Assembly: GCF_009749395.1 (NCBI RefSeq)
Contig: NZ_WBIR01000010.1
Location: forward strand, 1-64,000
Length of the DNA stretch: 64,000 nt
Origin: Agromyces salentinus
GTDB taxonomy: Bacteria > Actinomycetota > Actinomycetes > Actinomycetales > Microbacteriaceae
Direction of reading: 5' to 3'
Every line of letters begins with the position of its first letter. Position 1 is the first letter of the stretch. Of the stretch, positions 1 to 8,297 are shown piece after piece. A program made the translations under genes and the position numbers. The notes below the pieces were generated by a model. It had not been told where the DNA came from and did not search any database. It saw only the letters and a program-made list of their open reading frames with translations.

Positions 1-69
1 GTCGTCGTGCGGCTCGCGGGCGTCGATCGTGCGCGGGGCGCGCCGGCGCGCGACGCGCAGCAGGGCTAG
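1..69 (+). CDS. 3' end of an upstream gene (partial)
   Basis: Frame 1 is open from the window edge to a TAG at 67-69, giving the last 22 residues of a protein rich in Arg and Ala. A perfect hairpin 15 bases downstream looks like its terminator, which supports a real gene ending here. The fragment is too short to identify the product, and a chance open frame is possible at this GC content. Confidence 0.4.
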   Translation, partial: VVVRLAGVDRARGAPARDAQQG

Positions 70-83
70 CACCGTCGTCGAGC

Positions 84-121
84 GCGGGTCGGCGTGGTAC
101 CCAGGTACCACGCCGACCCGC
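84..121 (+). terminator. Intrinsic terminator hairpin
   Basis: An 18-base arm at 84-101 is perfectly complementary to 104-121, with only CA between the arms. It follows a TAG stop at 67-69 and precedes the next promoter. There is no T-tract, which is common for actinobacterial terminators. Confidence 0.75.
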
Positions 122-165
122 CCTCGACCATTCGCACGGCGGATGTCCCCCGAGCCGCCGGTGCG

Positions 166-171
166 TAGCGT
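166..171 (+). promoter_or_regulatory. -10 box of leaderless ABC ATPase gene
   Basis: TAGCGT lies 7 bases before the ATG at 179, so transcription should begin at or next to the start codon. No Shine-Dalgarno sequence is visible. Confidence 0.65.
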
Positions 172-178
172 TGCAGGC

Positions 179-1090
179 ATGATCACGGCAGAAGGGCTCG
201 TCAAGCGCTATGGCGCGAAGACCGCCGTCAACGACATCAGTTTCACCGTCCGCCCGGGGCAGGTCACGGGCTTCCTCGGGCCGAACGGCGCGGGCAAGTC
301 CACCACGATGCGCATGATCGTGGGGCTCGACCGCCCGACCGAAGGACGCGTGAGCGTCAACGGCAGGCCGTACGCCGAGCACCGGGCTCCCCTGCACGAG
401 GTCGGGGCCCTCCTCGATGCGAAGGCCGTGCACACCGGCCGCAGCGCCTACAACCACCTCCTCGCGATGGCTGCCACGCACGGCATCGGCGCGAGCCGGG
501 TCCGCGAGGTGATCGAGCTCACCGGGCTCGAGTCCGTCGCCCGCAAGCGCGTGGGCGGCTTCTCGCTCGGCATGGGCCAGCGGCTCGGCATCGCCGCGGC
601 CATGCTCGGCGACCCGGCGACGCTCATCCTCGACGAGCCCGTCAACGGCCTCGACCCCGAGGGCGTGCTGTGGGTGCGCCAGTTCGTGCGGCACCTCGCG
701 TCCGAGGGACGGACGATCTTCCTCTCCTCGCACCTGATGAGCGAGATGGCCCTCACCGCCGACCACCTCATCGTGCTCGGACGAGGCGAGATCATCGCCG
801 ACGCCCCGGTCGCCGACATCATCGCGGGCGGGACGCGCACCCGCGTCCTGGTCAAGTCGCCGCAGGCGTCCCAACTCGCAGACCTCCTCGCCGCCCCCGA
901 GGTCGCGGTGATCCGCTCCGAAGCGGGCACGCTCGAGGTCACCGGCCTCGCCGCGGCCGGCATCGGCGACCTCGCGGCCACGCACGGGCTCGCCATCCAC
1001 GAACTCACCCCGCTCAGCGCGTCGTTGGAGGAGGCCTACATGGCGCTCACCGCCGACGCCGTCGAATACCGCACGGAGGCCGTCCGATGA
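179..1090 (+). CDS. ABC transporter ATP-binding protein
   Basis: The 303-residue protein is a cytoplasmic ABC ATPase of the CcmA/drug-export type. Walker A (GPNGAGKST) is at residues 34-42, the signature (FSLGMGQ) at 128-134 and Walker B (LILDEP) at 149-154, followed by an H-loop histidine (SSH). A C-terminal tail of about 90 residues after the nucleotide-binding fold is typical of exporters with ABC-2 permeases. The ATG at 179 is chosen because the domain starts there and a -10 box sits 7 bases upstream. The stop overlaps the permease start by four bases (ATGA). With the downstream two-component system this probably forms an export or stress-resistance module. The substrate is unknown. Confidence 0.95.
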   Translation: MITAEGLVKRYGAKTAVNDISFTVRPGQVTGFLGPNGAGKSTTMRMIVGLDRPTEGRVSVNGRPYAEHRAPLHEVGALLDAKAVHTGRSAYNHLLAMAATHGIGASRVREVIELTGLESVARKRVGGFSLGMGQRLGIAAAMLGDPATLILDEPVNGLDPEGVLWVRQFVRHLASEGRTIFLSSHLMSEMALTADHLIVLGRGEIIADAPVADIIAGGTRTRVLVKSPQASQLADLLAAPEVAVIRSEAGTLEVTGLAAAGIGDLAATHGLAIHELTPLSASLEEAYMALTADAVEYRTEAVR

Positions 1091-1941
1091 CCACGATCAC
1101 CCAGCCCACGACGCATCCGTCCCAGCGTGCGCGTGCGACCACGCTGACCTTCGGCGGCGTCCTCCGCTCCGAGTGGATCAAGCTCAGGAGCCTCCGCTCG
1201 ACGACCTGGTCGTACGTCATCGTCATCGCGATCTCGCTCGGGATGGCGTTCATCATGTCGTTGAGCATGGCGAGCGGCATGAACGGCGGAGGCGACGCCG
1301 GCCGCGCTCCGGCCGATCAGCAGGCGCAATTGGTGCTGCAGGCCTCGGTGTTCGGCGTCTACTTCGGCCAACTCGTGGCCGGCGTGCTCGGCGTGCTCGT
1401 CATCAGCGGCGAGTACACGACCGGCATGATCCGCTCGACCCTCACGGCCGTGCCCAAGCGCCTCCCCGCGCTCGCGGCGAAGGGCGTCGTGCTCTTCGCC
1501 GCGACGTTCGTCGTCGGCCTCGTCGCCAACCTCCTCGCCTTCGTGGTCTCATCCGTGGTCTTCGCGGACACGGGCGTCTCGGCGAGCCTGGCCGAACCGG
1601 CGGTGTTCCTCCCGCTGCTCGGCGGCGCGCTCTACCTCGCCCTCGTCGCCGTCTTCGCCCTCGGGGTCGGCACGATGCTCCGAAGCAGCGCCGGCGGCAT
1701 CGCCGCGGTGCTCGGACTCCTCCTCCTGCTGCCGACGGTCATCGCGATGATCCCGGCCGAGTGGGCAGCGGACCTCATCCCGTACCTCCTCCCGAGCGCG
1801 GGCATGAACATGTTCACGTCGACCACCGCGGGCCCCTCCGGCGACGCGCTCGGCGTCTGGCTCAACCTGTTCATCGTGCTCGGCTGGGTCGCGGCATCCG
1901 TCGTCGGGGCAGCCGTGCTCCTGAAGCGGCGCGACGCGTAG
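1087..1941 (+). CDS. ABC-2 type transporter permease
   Basis: This 284-residue protein is the membrane partner of the preceding ATPase. About six hydrophobic segments are visible near residues 41-61, 86-107, 133-160, 173-197, 203-223 and 255-279, with a short cytoplasmic N-terminus containing the RSEWIKLRS motif seen in ABC-2 permeases. It is translationally coupled to the ATPase through a 4-base overlap. Its TAG stop (1939-1941) also forms the first half of a -10 box for the following kinase gene. The transported compound cannot be predicted. Confidence 0.93.
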   Translation: MTTITQPTTHPSQRARATTLTFGGVLRSEWIKLRSLRSTTWSYVIVIAISLGMAFIMSLSMASGMNGGGDAGRAPADQQAQLVLQASVFGVYFGQLVAGVLGVLVISGEYTTGMIRSTLTAVPKRLPALAAKGVVLFAATFVVGLVANLLAFVVSSVVFADTGVSASLAEPAVFLPLLGGALYLALVAVFALGVGTMLRSSAGGIAAVLGLLLLLPTVIAMIPAEWAADLIPYLLPSAGMNMFTSTTAGPSGDALGVWLNLFIVLGWVAASVVGAAVLLKRRDA

Positions 1942-1944
1942 AGT
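1939..1944 (+). promoter_or_regulatory. -10 box of leaderless histidine kinase gene
   Basis: TAGAGT lies 7 bases before the ATG at 1952. Its first three bases are the stop codon of the permease gene. Confidence 0.6.
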
Positions 1945-1951
1945 CCAGTCC

Positions 1952-3268
1952 ATGACGGAAGCACCACTCTCCCCCGGCCACCCGCGTGCGGCGGCCGGGG
2001 GAGAACTGCGTCTGCCGAAGCCGCCGGGCGTCGTCCGGCAGTTCTGGGCACGGCATCCGTGGCTCACCGACTCGCTGATCACCGCCGTCTACCTCGTGCC
2101 GACCCTCGTCGGGACGGCGACCACCGAGACCACGGCGACTCCCCTGCAGCCCTGGATCCTCGTCGCGCAGCCGGCTGCCATCCTCGCGGCCGCGGCGGCG
2201 ATCCTGCTGTTCCGGCGACGCCGGCCATGGATACTGCTCCTCGTGGCCTGGCTCACCTGCCTGGTCGCCGCCCCGTTCGGCCCGGCGGACGTGGTTCCCA
2301 CCCTGTTCGGGCTCTACGCGCTCGCCGTGTACCGGTCCACGCGCTCCGCCTGGGTCGGGTTCGCGGGCTCGGTGATCGTGGCGACGCTCGCCTCCTACCT
2401 CGCCGTGTGGGCCGGCGACGACACGGTCTCCCCGTTCGGCGCCGACGCCCCGGCCTCGGCGACGCAGTTCACCGTGCTCCTGCTCATCGGGACGCTCATC
2501 GGCGTGACGGTCGGCAATCGGCGGCGCTACCTCGATGCGCTCATCGCACGAGCCCACGACCTCGCGCGCGAACGGGACCAGCAGGCGCGGCTCGCGACGG
2601 CGCTCGAACGCTCCCGCATCGCCCGGGAGATGCACGACATCGTGTCCCACAGCCTCACCGTGATGGTGACCCTCGCCGACGGATCGTCGGCGACCGCGAG
2701 CCGCGACCCGGAACGCGCCTCCGAGGCGATGCGCCACGTCGCCGAGACGGGCCGCTCGGCGCTCGCCGACATGCGCCGGATGCTCGGGGTGCTCGCCGAA
2801 CCGGGCACCGGCGACGACGACCTGGCGCCGCAGCCCGACGCCGCCGCGATCCCCGCCCTCGTCGACCGGTTCCGCGCCGCCGGGCTGCCTGCGCGACTGA
2901 CGACCGTCGGAGCGCCGGTCGAGGACCCCAACCTGCAGTTGACGATCTACCGCATCGTGCAGGAGGGCCTGACGAACGCGCTCCGGCATGCGGCCGCGGC
3001 GCACGCGGTCGAGGTCACGGTCGAGCATGCCGAGGGCCTGGTACGGGTCGACGTCGTCGACGACGCGCCGACCCCGATGGGCCGACAGAGCCCCGGCGGC
3101 GGCCACGGCCTCGTGGGCATGCGCGAACGCGTCGCCCTGTACGGCGGTACCCTCGAGGCGGGACCGGGCGCCGTGCGAGGCTGGCACCTCAGGGCCGTCC
3201 TGCGTTCCGCGGACGCCGCCGACGCCGCCGGATCGACGGCACCCTCCGACGCCGAGGAGGCGACATGA
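1952..3268 (+). CDS. NarL-family sensor histidine kinase
   Basis: The 438-residue membrane kinase should autophosphorylate and pass phosphate to the next gene's regulator. Hydrophobic segments in the first ~190 residues form the membrane domain with little extracellular sequence, as in DesK/intramembrane-sensing kinases. The HisKA_3 dimerisation helix carries REMHDIVSHSL with the phosphorylatable His near residue 228. The HATPase_c domain ends with a GGGHGLVGMRERV glycine box near residue 380. The C-terminus is low-complexity Ala/Asp. The gene overlaps the regulator by four bases, and has its own promoter besides possible readthrough from the ABC genes. Confidence 0.95.
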   Translation: MTEAPLSPGHPRAAAGGELRLPKPPGVVRQFWARHPWLTDSLITAVYLVPTLVGTATTETTATPLQPWILVAQPAAILAAAAAILLFRRRRPWILLLVAWLTCLVAAPFGPADVVPTLFGLYALAVYRSTRSAWVGFAGSVIVATLASYLAVWAGDDTVSPFGADAPASATQFTVLLLIGTLIGVTVGNRRRYLDALIARAHDLARERDQQARLATALERSRIAREMHDIVSHSLTVMVTLADGSSATASRDPERASEAMRHVAETGRSALADMRRMLGVLAEPGTGDDDLAPQPDAAAIPALVDRFRAAGLPARLTTVGAPVEDPNLQLTIYRIVQEGLTNALRHAAAAHAVEVTVEHAEGLVRVDVVDDAPTPMGRQSPGGGHGLVGMRERVALYGGTLEAGPGAVRGWHLRAVLRSADAADAAGSTAPSDAEEAT

Positions 3269-3951
3269 GCCCCGACCGCGCTCCGATCCGAGTGGCCATC
3301 GCCGACGACCAGTCGCTGGTCCGCACCGGCCTCCGCATGGTGCTCGAGGCGGAGCCCGACCTGGAGGTCGTCGGCGAGGCGGCCGATGGAGGAGCGGCCG
3401 CCGAGCTGGTCGACTCGCACGAGGTCGACGTGATCCTGATGGACGTCCGGATGCCGGGCGTCGACGGCATCGCCGCGACCGAGGCCATCGTGCGCGGCGG
3501 GCGCCCGACGCGGGTGCTCGTGCTGACGACCTTCGACCTCGACGAGTACGCCTTCGCGGCGATCCGCGCGGGGGCGAGCGGATTCCTGCTCAAGGATTCG
3601 CGCCCCGCCGACCTGGTCGGCGCGATCCGCACGGTGCACGCCGGCGAGGCCGCCCTCGCACCGCGGGTGATCCGTCGCATGATCGAGTTGTTCGGGCGCG
3701 AACTGCCCCGTGCCGGCGACGACGCCCCGCCCGGCCTGTCCGACCTCACGGCCCGCGAGCGGGAGGTCCTGATCGCCGTCGCAGAGGGCGGCAGCAACGC
3801 GGAGATCGCGGCACGGTTCTTCCTGTCCGAGTCCACGGTCAAGACGCACGTCGGCAGGGTGCTCCTGAAGCTGGACGCCCGCGACCGCGTGCAACTGGTG
3901 ATCTACGCCTACCAGCACGGCCTGCTCCCCTCCGCCGGCGGCGCGCACTGA
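3265..3951 (+). CDS. LuxR/NarL-type response regulator
   Basis: The 228-residue regulator has a receiver domain with acidic residues in ADD near residues 13-15, the phosphoacceptor Asp60 in ILMDVRMPG and the conserved Lys in FLLKD. A C-terminal LuxR-type helix-turn-helix begins at LTAREREVL and includes SESTVKTHV. It is the cognate partner of the overlapping kinase and most likely controls the upstream ABC transporter. No operator is evident. Confidence 0.95.
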   Translation: MSPDRAPIRVAIADDQSLVRTGLRMVLEAEPDLEVVGEAADGGAAAELVDSHEVDVILMDVRMPGVDGIAATEAIVRGGRPTRVLVLTTFDLDEYAFAAIRAGASGFLLKDSRPADLVGAIRTVHAGEAALAPRVIRRMIELFGRELPRAGDDAPPGLSDLTAREREVLIAVAEGGSNAEIAARFFLSESTVKTHVGRVLLKLDARDRVQLVIYAYQHGLLPSAGGAH

Positions 3952-3956
3952 GTCAG

Positions 3957-3962
3957 TAGGCT
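3957..3962 (+). promoter_or_regulatory. Putative -10 box for pepN
   Basis: TAGGCT lies about 38 bases before the pepN ATG. The implied leader of about 30 bases contains a GGAGG Shine-Dalgarno at 3987-3991, so this gene is not leaderless. Confidence 0.45.
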
Positions 3963-4000
3963 GGGCTGGCCCGTCCACGACCCTCCGGAGGCCCCCGCCC

Positions 4001-6574
4001 ATGCCCGCTGCCGATCTGACCCGCATCGAAGCCGAGGAACGCGCGGCGATCGTCGCCGACGTGTCGTACGAGGTCGAGCTCGACCTGACGGGCGACGGCT
4101 CCACGTTCGCCTCCACCACGGTGGTGCGGTTCCGTGCGACCGAGGGCGCCGCGACCTTCATCGAGGCGACCACCGTCGACGTGCACGAGGTCACCCTCAA
4201 CGGCCGGGCCATCGACCCGACCGCGGCATCCGACGGCGGCCGCATCCGACTCGACGACCTGGCGGCCGAGAACGAGCTGCGCATCGTGAGCACCTGCGCG
4301 TACACGAACACCGGCGAGGGCCTCCACCGGTTCGTCGACCCGGTCGACGACGCCGTGTACCTCTACACGGAGTTCGCGGTCGCCGAGGCCAACCGCGTCT
4401 ACGCCGTCTTCGACCAGCCCGACCTCAAGGCCTCCGTGCGGTTCACGATCACCGCGCCCGCCGAGTGGGTCGTGCTGAGCAACGCGCCCACGCCCGAGGC
4501 GGTCCCCACGGGCGACGGCGCGGATGCCGCGGTGTGGGCGTTCGAGACCGGCCCGGTGATCTCGAGCTACATCGTCGCGATCGTGGCCGGCGCCTACGCG
4601 CACTGGCACGGCTCGGCCACGAGCACCGACGGCCGGGAGATCCCCCTCGGGGTCTTCACCCGGGCCTCGCTCGCGGAGCACGCCGAACCCGACGTCATGT
4701 TCGACACGGTGCAGGCGGGTCTCGAGTTCTACGAGCGGGCCTTCGGCGTGCCCTACCCGTTCGGCAAGTACGACCAGATCTTCGTCCCCGAGTACAACTG
4801 GGGCGCCATGGAGAACGTCGGCGCGGTCACCTTCAACGAGAACTACCTCTTCCGTTCGCGGGTCTCCGATGCCCGGCGCGAGCAGCGGGCCATCGTCGTG
4901 CTGCACGAACTGTCGCACATGTGGTTCGGCGACTCGGTCACGATGCGCTGGTGGAACGACCTCTGGCTCAACGAGTCGTTCGCGACGTGGGCCTCGACGC
5001 TCGCGACCTCGCAGGTGACCGAGTTCACGGGAGTCTGGGCCACCTTCGCGAGCGACGAGAAGACGTACGCCGCCGAGCAGGACCAGCTTCCCTCGACCCA
5101 TCCGATCGTGGCGCCGATCGAATCGCTCGGCGACGTCGAGGTCAACTTCGACGCGATCACCTACGACAAGGGCGCCTCCGTGCTCAAGCAGCTCGTCGCG
5201 TGGGTCGGGCTCGAGGCGTTCCAGCGCGGCGTCGGCGCGTACCTCACCGCCAACGCCGGCGGCAACGCGACGCTCCGAGACCTCCTCGACGAGCTCGAAC
5301 GTGCGAGCGGACGAGAACTCACCGAGTGGTCGGCGCTCTGGCTCGAGACCGCAGGCGTGAACACGCTCCGCGCCGTCATCGAGGCGGATGCCGCGGGCAC
5401 GATCACGCGGGCCGCGATCGAGCAGACCGCGGCAGCGGCGCACCCGACCCTCCGCCCCCACCGGGTCGCCCTCGGCTGCTACGCGAGCGACGCGGACGGC
5501 GCGCTCGTCCGCACGCACCGCATCGAGATCGACGTCGACGGCGCCTCGACCGAGGTGCCCGAGCTCGTCGGCCTCCCCCGACCCGAGTTGCTGCTCGTGA
5601 ACGACGACGACCTCACCTATGCGAAGGTCCGCCTCGACGATGTGTCGTACGCGACCGCCCTCGAGCGCCTCGCGGACCTCGCCGACCCGGTGTCCCGTGC
5701 GGTGGTCCTCGGCTCCGCGTGGGACGCCGTGCGCGATGCCGAGTTGCCGGCAAGAGCCTTCGTGCGCCTCGTACTCGGCAGCATCGGGCGCGAGACGCAG
5801 TCCTCGGCACGTGGCCTCGCGCTGACGCGGCTCGAGACGGCGCTGGGGCGGTACCTCGCCGATGAGCACCGGGAGCGCGTCGCCGCCGAGGCGGGAGACG
5901 GCGTCTGGGCGCTCGCCGAACTCGCCGACGCCGGTTCCGACGCGCAGCTGCAGTTCGTGAAGGCGTTCACGCAGCTGGCCAGCTCGCAGGCTCACGCCGA
6001 CGTGCTCGGGAGCCTCCTCGACGGGTCGATCCGCCTCGACGGCCTCGAGATCGACCTCGACCTTCGATGGGAGCTCGTCATCGCCCGGGCCGCCCTGCTC
6101 GCGGCATCCGACGACGAGATCGACGGGGAGATCGCAGCGGCGCTCGCCCTCGACGACACCGCGAAGGGGCACCGGCTCGCCGAGACCGCCCGCGCCGCGC
6201 GGCCCGACCAGGCCGTGAAGGACGCTGCATGGCACCGGGTCGCGACCGATGCGGGGCTCTCCAACGACGTCGCGCGCGCCATCGCCGACGGATGGCGTCG
6301 CACCTCCGACCCGACGCTGCTCGCCTCGACCGTCGACGACTACTTCGACGTGCTGCAGGACGTCTGGGCCGAACGGAGCTTCACGATGGCCTCGCTCATC
6401 GTGAAGCGGCTGTTCCCCGCACCACTCGTCACGAGCGAGGTCGCCGATTCCGCACGAACCTGGCTCGCGGCGAACCCGTCGCCCGCGCCGCTGCACCGCC
6501 TCGTGTCGGAGCAGCTCGACGAACTCGAGCGGGCGCTGCGCGCGCGTCGCTGCGATGCGGAGTCGCTCGGCTGA
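4001..6574 (+). CDS. pepN: Aminopeptidase N (M1 zinc metallopeptidase)
   Basis: The 857-residue enzyme removes N-terminal amino acids from peptides in the cytoplasm. The M1 exopeptidase motif GAMEN is at residues 268-272. The zinc site HELSH is at 302-306 (His302, His306) with the third ligand Glu325 in NESFATW. A C-terminal ERAP1-like helical domain follows from about residue 530. Length is normal for actinobacterial PepN. The ATG has a GGAGG Shine-Dalgarno nine bases upstream. It stands alone between the two-component system and the MscS gene. Confidence 0.97.
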   Translation: MPAADLTRIEAEERAAIVADVSYEVELDLTGDGSTFASTTVVRFRATEGAATFIEATTVDVHEVTLNGRAIDPTAASDGGRIRLDDLAAENELRIVSTCAYTNTGEGLHRFVDPVDDAVYLYTEFAVAEANRVYAVFDQPDLKASVRFTITAPAEWVVLSNAPTPEAVPTGDGADAAVWAFETGPVISSYIVAIVAGAYAHWHGSATSTDGREIPLGVFTRASLAEHAEPDVMFDTVQAGLEFYERAFGVPYPFGKYDQIFVPEYNWGAMENVGAVTFNENYLFRSRVSDARREQRAIVVLHELSHMWFGDSVTMRWWNDLWLNESFATWASTLATSQVTEFTGVWATFASDEKTYAAEQDQLPSTHPIVAPIESLGDVEVNFDAITYDKGASVLKQLVAWVGLEAFQRGVGAYLTANAGGNATLRDLLDELERASGRELTEWSALWLETAGVNTLRAVIEADAAGTITRAAIEQTAAAAHPTLRPHRVALGCYASDADGALVRTHRIEIDVDGASTEVPELVGLPRPELLLVNDDDLTYAKVRLDDVSYATALERLADLADPVSRAVVLGSAWDAVRDAELPARAFVRLVLGSIGRETQSSARGLALTRLETALGRYLADEHRERVAAEAGDGVWALAELADAGSDAQLQFVKAFTQLASSQAHADVLGSLLDGSIRLDGLEIDLDLRWELVIARAALLAASDDEIDGEIAAALALDDTAKGHRLAETARAARPDQAVKDAAWHRVATDAGLSNDVARAIADGWRRTSDPTLLASTVDDYFDVLQDVWAERSFTMASLIVKRLFPAPLVTSEVADSARTWLAANPSPAPLHRLVSEQLDELERALRARRCDAESLG

Positions 6575-6592
6575 CTCCCACGCGGCCCTCAG

Positions 6593-6598
6593 TAGACT
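6593..6598 (+). promoter_or_regulatory. -10 box before small ORF and MscS gene
   Basis: TAGACT lies 7 bases before an ATG at 6606 that opens a 19-codon ORF. Transcription from it would also supply the MscS-haemoglobin genes. Confidence 0.55.
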
Positions 6599-6605
6599 CG
6601 CTTCG

Positions 6606-6665
6606 ATGTTCGACCAGACACCGACCCGACCCCGAACCGACCTGCGAGCGGAGGCGACCCAGTGA
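6606..6665 (+). CDS. Small leaderless upstream ORF (19 aa)
   Basis: An ATG exactly 7 bases after a TAGACT box opens a 19-codon frame, MFDQTPTRPR and so on, ending in TGA at 6663-6665. The stop overlaps the GTG start of the MscS gene by the sequence GTGA. The peptide is polar and Pro/Arg-rich, without a membrane segment. The arrangement suggests either a translated leader that couples ribosomes into the channel gene or a chance frame. Its spacing matches the leaderless genes elsewhere in the window, which is the main argument for translation. Confidence 0.45.
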   Translation: MFDQTPTRPRTDLRAEATQ

Positions 6666-7759
6666 CCGACCTCTGGACGAATCTCATCGTGTGGTGGAAC
6701 GACACCTGGCCCGTGTTCCTCGGCACGCTGATCCAGGTCTTCGTGATCGTCGTCGGGGCGCTAATCGTGCGCTGGGTGCTGCTGAGCGTCATCGATCGCG
6801 TCGTCGACCAGATCGTCTCGGGGGTCAAGCGCAAGCAGGACGTCACCGACACCCAGGCCCTGCAGGCGTCGCCCCTGGCAGCCGTCCGCGTCGTGCAACG
6901 TACCCGGACGCTCGGGTCCGTGTTCCGCAACGTCATCAACGTGACCCTGTTCATCATCACGACGCTGCTCGTGGTGAACGCGATCAACTCCGACGTGCTC
7001 GGCTCCTTCGCCCTGCTGTCGGCCGCGATCGGCGCGGGGCTCGGCTTCGGCGCCCAGAACATCGTCAAGGATGCCCTGAACGGCATCTTCATGGTGATCG
7101 AGGACCAGCTGGGCGTGGGCGACGTCGTCGACCTCGGGCCCGCGACGGGCATCGTCGAGGAGGTGCAGATCCGCATCACCAAGGTCCGCGACGTGAACGG
7201 CACGCTCTGGTTCGTGCGCAACGGCGAGATCCTGCGCGTCGGCAACATGTCGCAGGGCTGGGCCCGCGTCATCGTCGACCTCGCCGTGCCCTACGAGGCC
7301 GACGTCGAAGCGGTCGAGGCCGAGCTGCTGAAGACGGCCGGCGAGCTCGCGCACTCCACGAAGTGGCGTTCGCGGGTGCTCGAGCGTCCCGAGATCTGGG
7401 GCCTCGAGTCGATCTCCGACGATGCCGTCGTGCTCCGTGTCGTCATGAAGGTCCGCACATCGTCGAAGGACGACGTGGCACGCGAACTCCGCATGCGGCT
7501 CAAGCGCACGGTCGACGAGATGGGCCTGAAGCTCCCGAGCCTCGCATCGGTGGTGCTCACCGGGTTCGACGGCGCCACCCGGGTCAAGGGTGCCAAGCCG
7601 CCGAAGACCGCCTCCAACGCCGTGCTCGCGAATGAGGGCGCGAAGGCCGCGACGGCGAAGGCGAAGGTTAAGCGCACCCTCCGTCCGAAGGCCTCCTCCC
7701 CCATCTCTCCGTCCGAACCGCCTCGAACCGACCCGCCGACCTCCGGAGACCGCACGTGA
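6662..7759 (+). CDS. MscS-family mechanosensitive channel
   Basis: The 365-residue membrane protein should open under membrane tension to release solutes during osmotic downshock. Hydrophobic helices lie near residues 18-41 and 90-107. The pore-lining third helix with small Gly/Ala residues and the GLGFGAQNIVKD motif is near 115-138, followed by the beta domain. The C-terminal ~60 residues are Lys/Ala/Pro-rich and probably disordered. The GTG start has a GGAGG Shine-Dalgarno and overlaps a small ORF. The stop overlaps the haemoglobin start (GTGA), so the two genes are coupled. Confidence 0.92.
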   Translation: MTDLWTNLIVWWNDTWPVFLGTLIQVFVIVVGALIVRWVLLSVIDRVVDQIVSGVKRKQDVTDTQALQASPLAAVRVVQRTRTLGSVFRNVINVTLFIITTLLVVNAINSDVLGSFALLSAAIGAGLGFGAQNIVKDALNGIFMVIEDQLGVGDVVDLGPATGIVEEVQIRITKVRDVNGTLWFVRNGEILRVGNMSQGWARVIVDLAVPYEADVEAVEAELLKTAGELAHSTKWRSRVLERPEIWGLESISDDAVVLRVVMKVRTSSKDDVARELRMRLKRTVDEMGLKLPSLASVVLTGFDGATRVKGAKPPKTASNAVLANEGAKAATAKAKVKRTLRPKASSPISPSEPPRTDPPTSGDRT

Positions 7760-8250
7760 CCGATGAGACCCCTGCCGCGGCATCCGCGGAGCCGACCACG
7801 CCCGTGATCCCGATCGCGGCCGTGCCGCCGGCATCCGTGCCCCTCCGCGGCAGCGAGCACGGCTCCGCCCTCGGCGCCTCGTTCTACGAGACCGTCGGCG
7901 GGCGTCCGACCTTCGAGCGCCTCGTGCACGAGTTCTACCGGGGCGTCGCCACCGACCCCGTCCTGAAGCCCATGTACCCCGAGGAGGATCTCGGGCCGGC
8001 CGAGGAACGGCTCCTGCTCTTCCTGGAGCAGTACTGGGGCGGGCCGGGAACGTACAGCGAGCAGCGCGGGCACCCAAGGCTGCGCATGCGGCACGCCGGC
8101 TTCAAGGTCAACCCCGATGCGCGCGACCGCTGGCTGGCGCACATGCGCACGGCGGTCGACGCGCTCGAGCTGCCGCCGCTCGCCGAGGAGACCCTGTGGG
8201 ACTATCTTCAACGTGCGGCGTTCGCGATGGTGAACACCTTCGAGGACTGA
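7756..8250 (+). CDS. Group II truncated haemoglobin (GlbO-like)
   Basis: The 164-residue protein binds haem and oxygen and is likely linked to respiration or to NO and redox protection. From residue ~40 it resembles mycobacterial trHbO: YPEEDL, FLEQYWGGPGTYSEQRGHPRLRMRH, with proximal His113 and the CD1 tyrosine in KPMYPEED. The first ~38 residues are an Ala/Pro-rich extension absent from short family members. The GTG start is set by the 4-base overlap with the channel gene. The fold ends at the C-terminus with no extra domain. Confidence 0.93.
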   Translation: MTDETPAAASAEPTTPVIPIAAVPPASVPLRGSEHGSALGASFYETVGGRPTFERLVHEFYRGVATDPVLKPMYPEEDLGPAEERLLLFLEQYWGGPGTYSEQRGHPRLRMRHAGFKVNPDARDRWLAHMRTAVDALELPPLAEETLWDYLQRAAFAMVNTFED

Positions 8251-8297
8251 CCCGGACCTCGAGATCCAGCCGCACCCGTGAGACGAAGGAGTCCCCT

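Noticed and set aside
3953-6496. Long reverse-strand open frame (847 codons) opposite pepN, and similar long frames opposite many genes
   Set aside because: At this GC content antisense frames stay open by chance. The products are Arg/Gly/Val-rich with no recognisable domain and no start signal, and the true gene on the other strand is clear.
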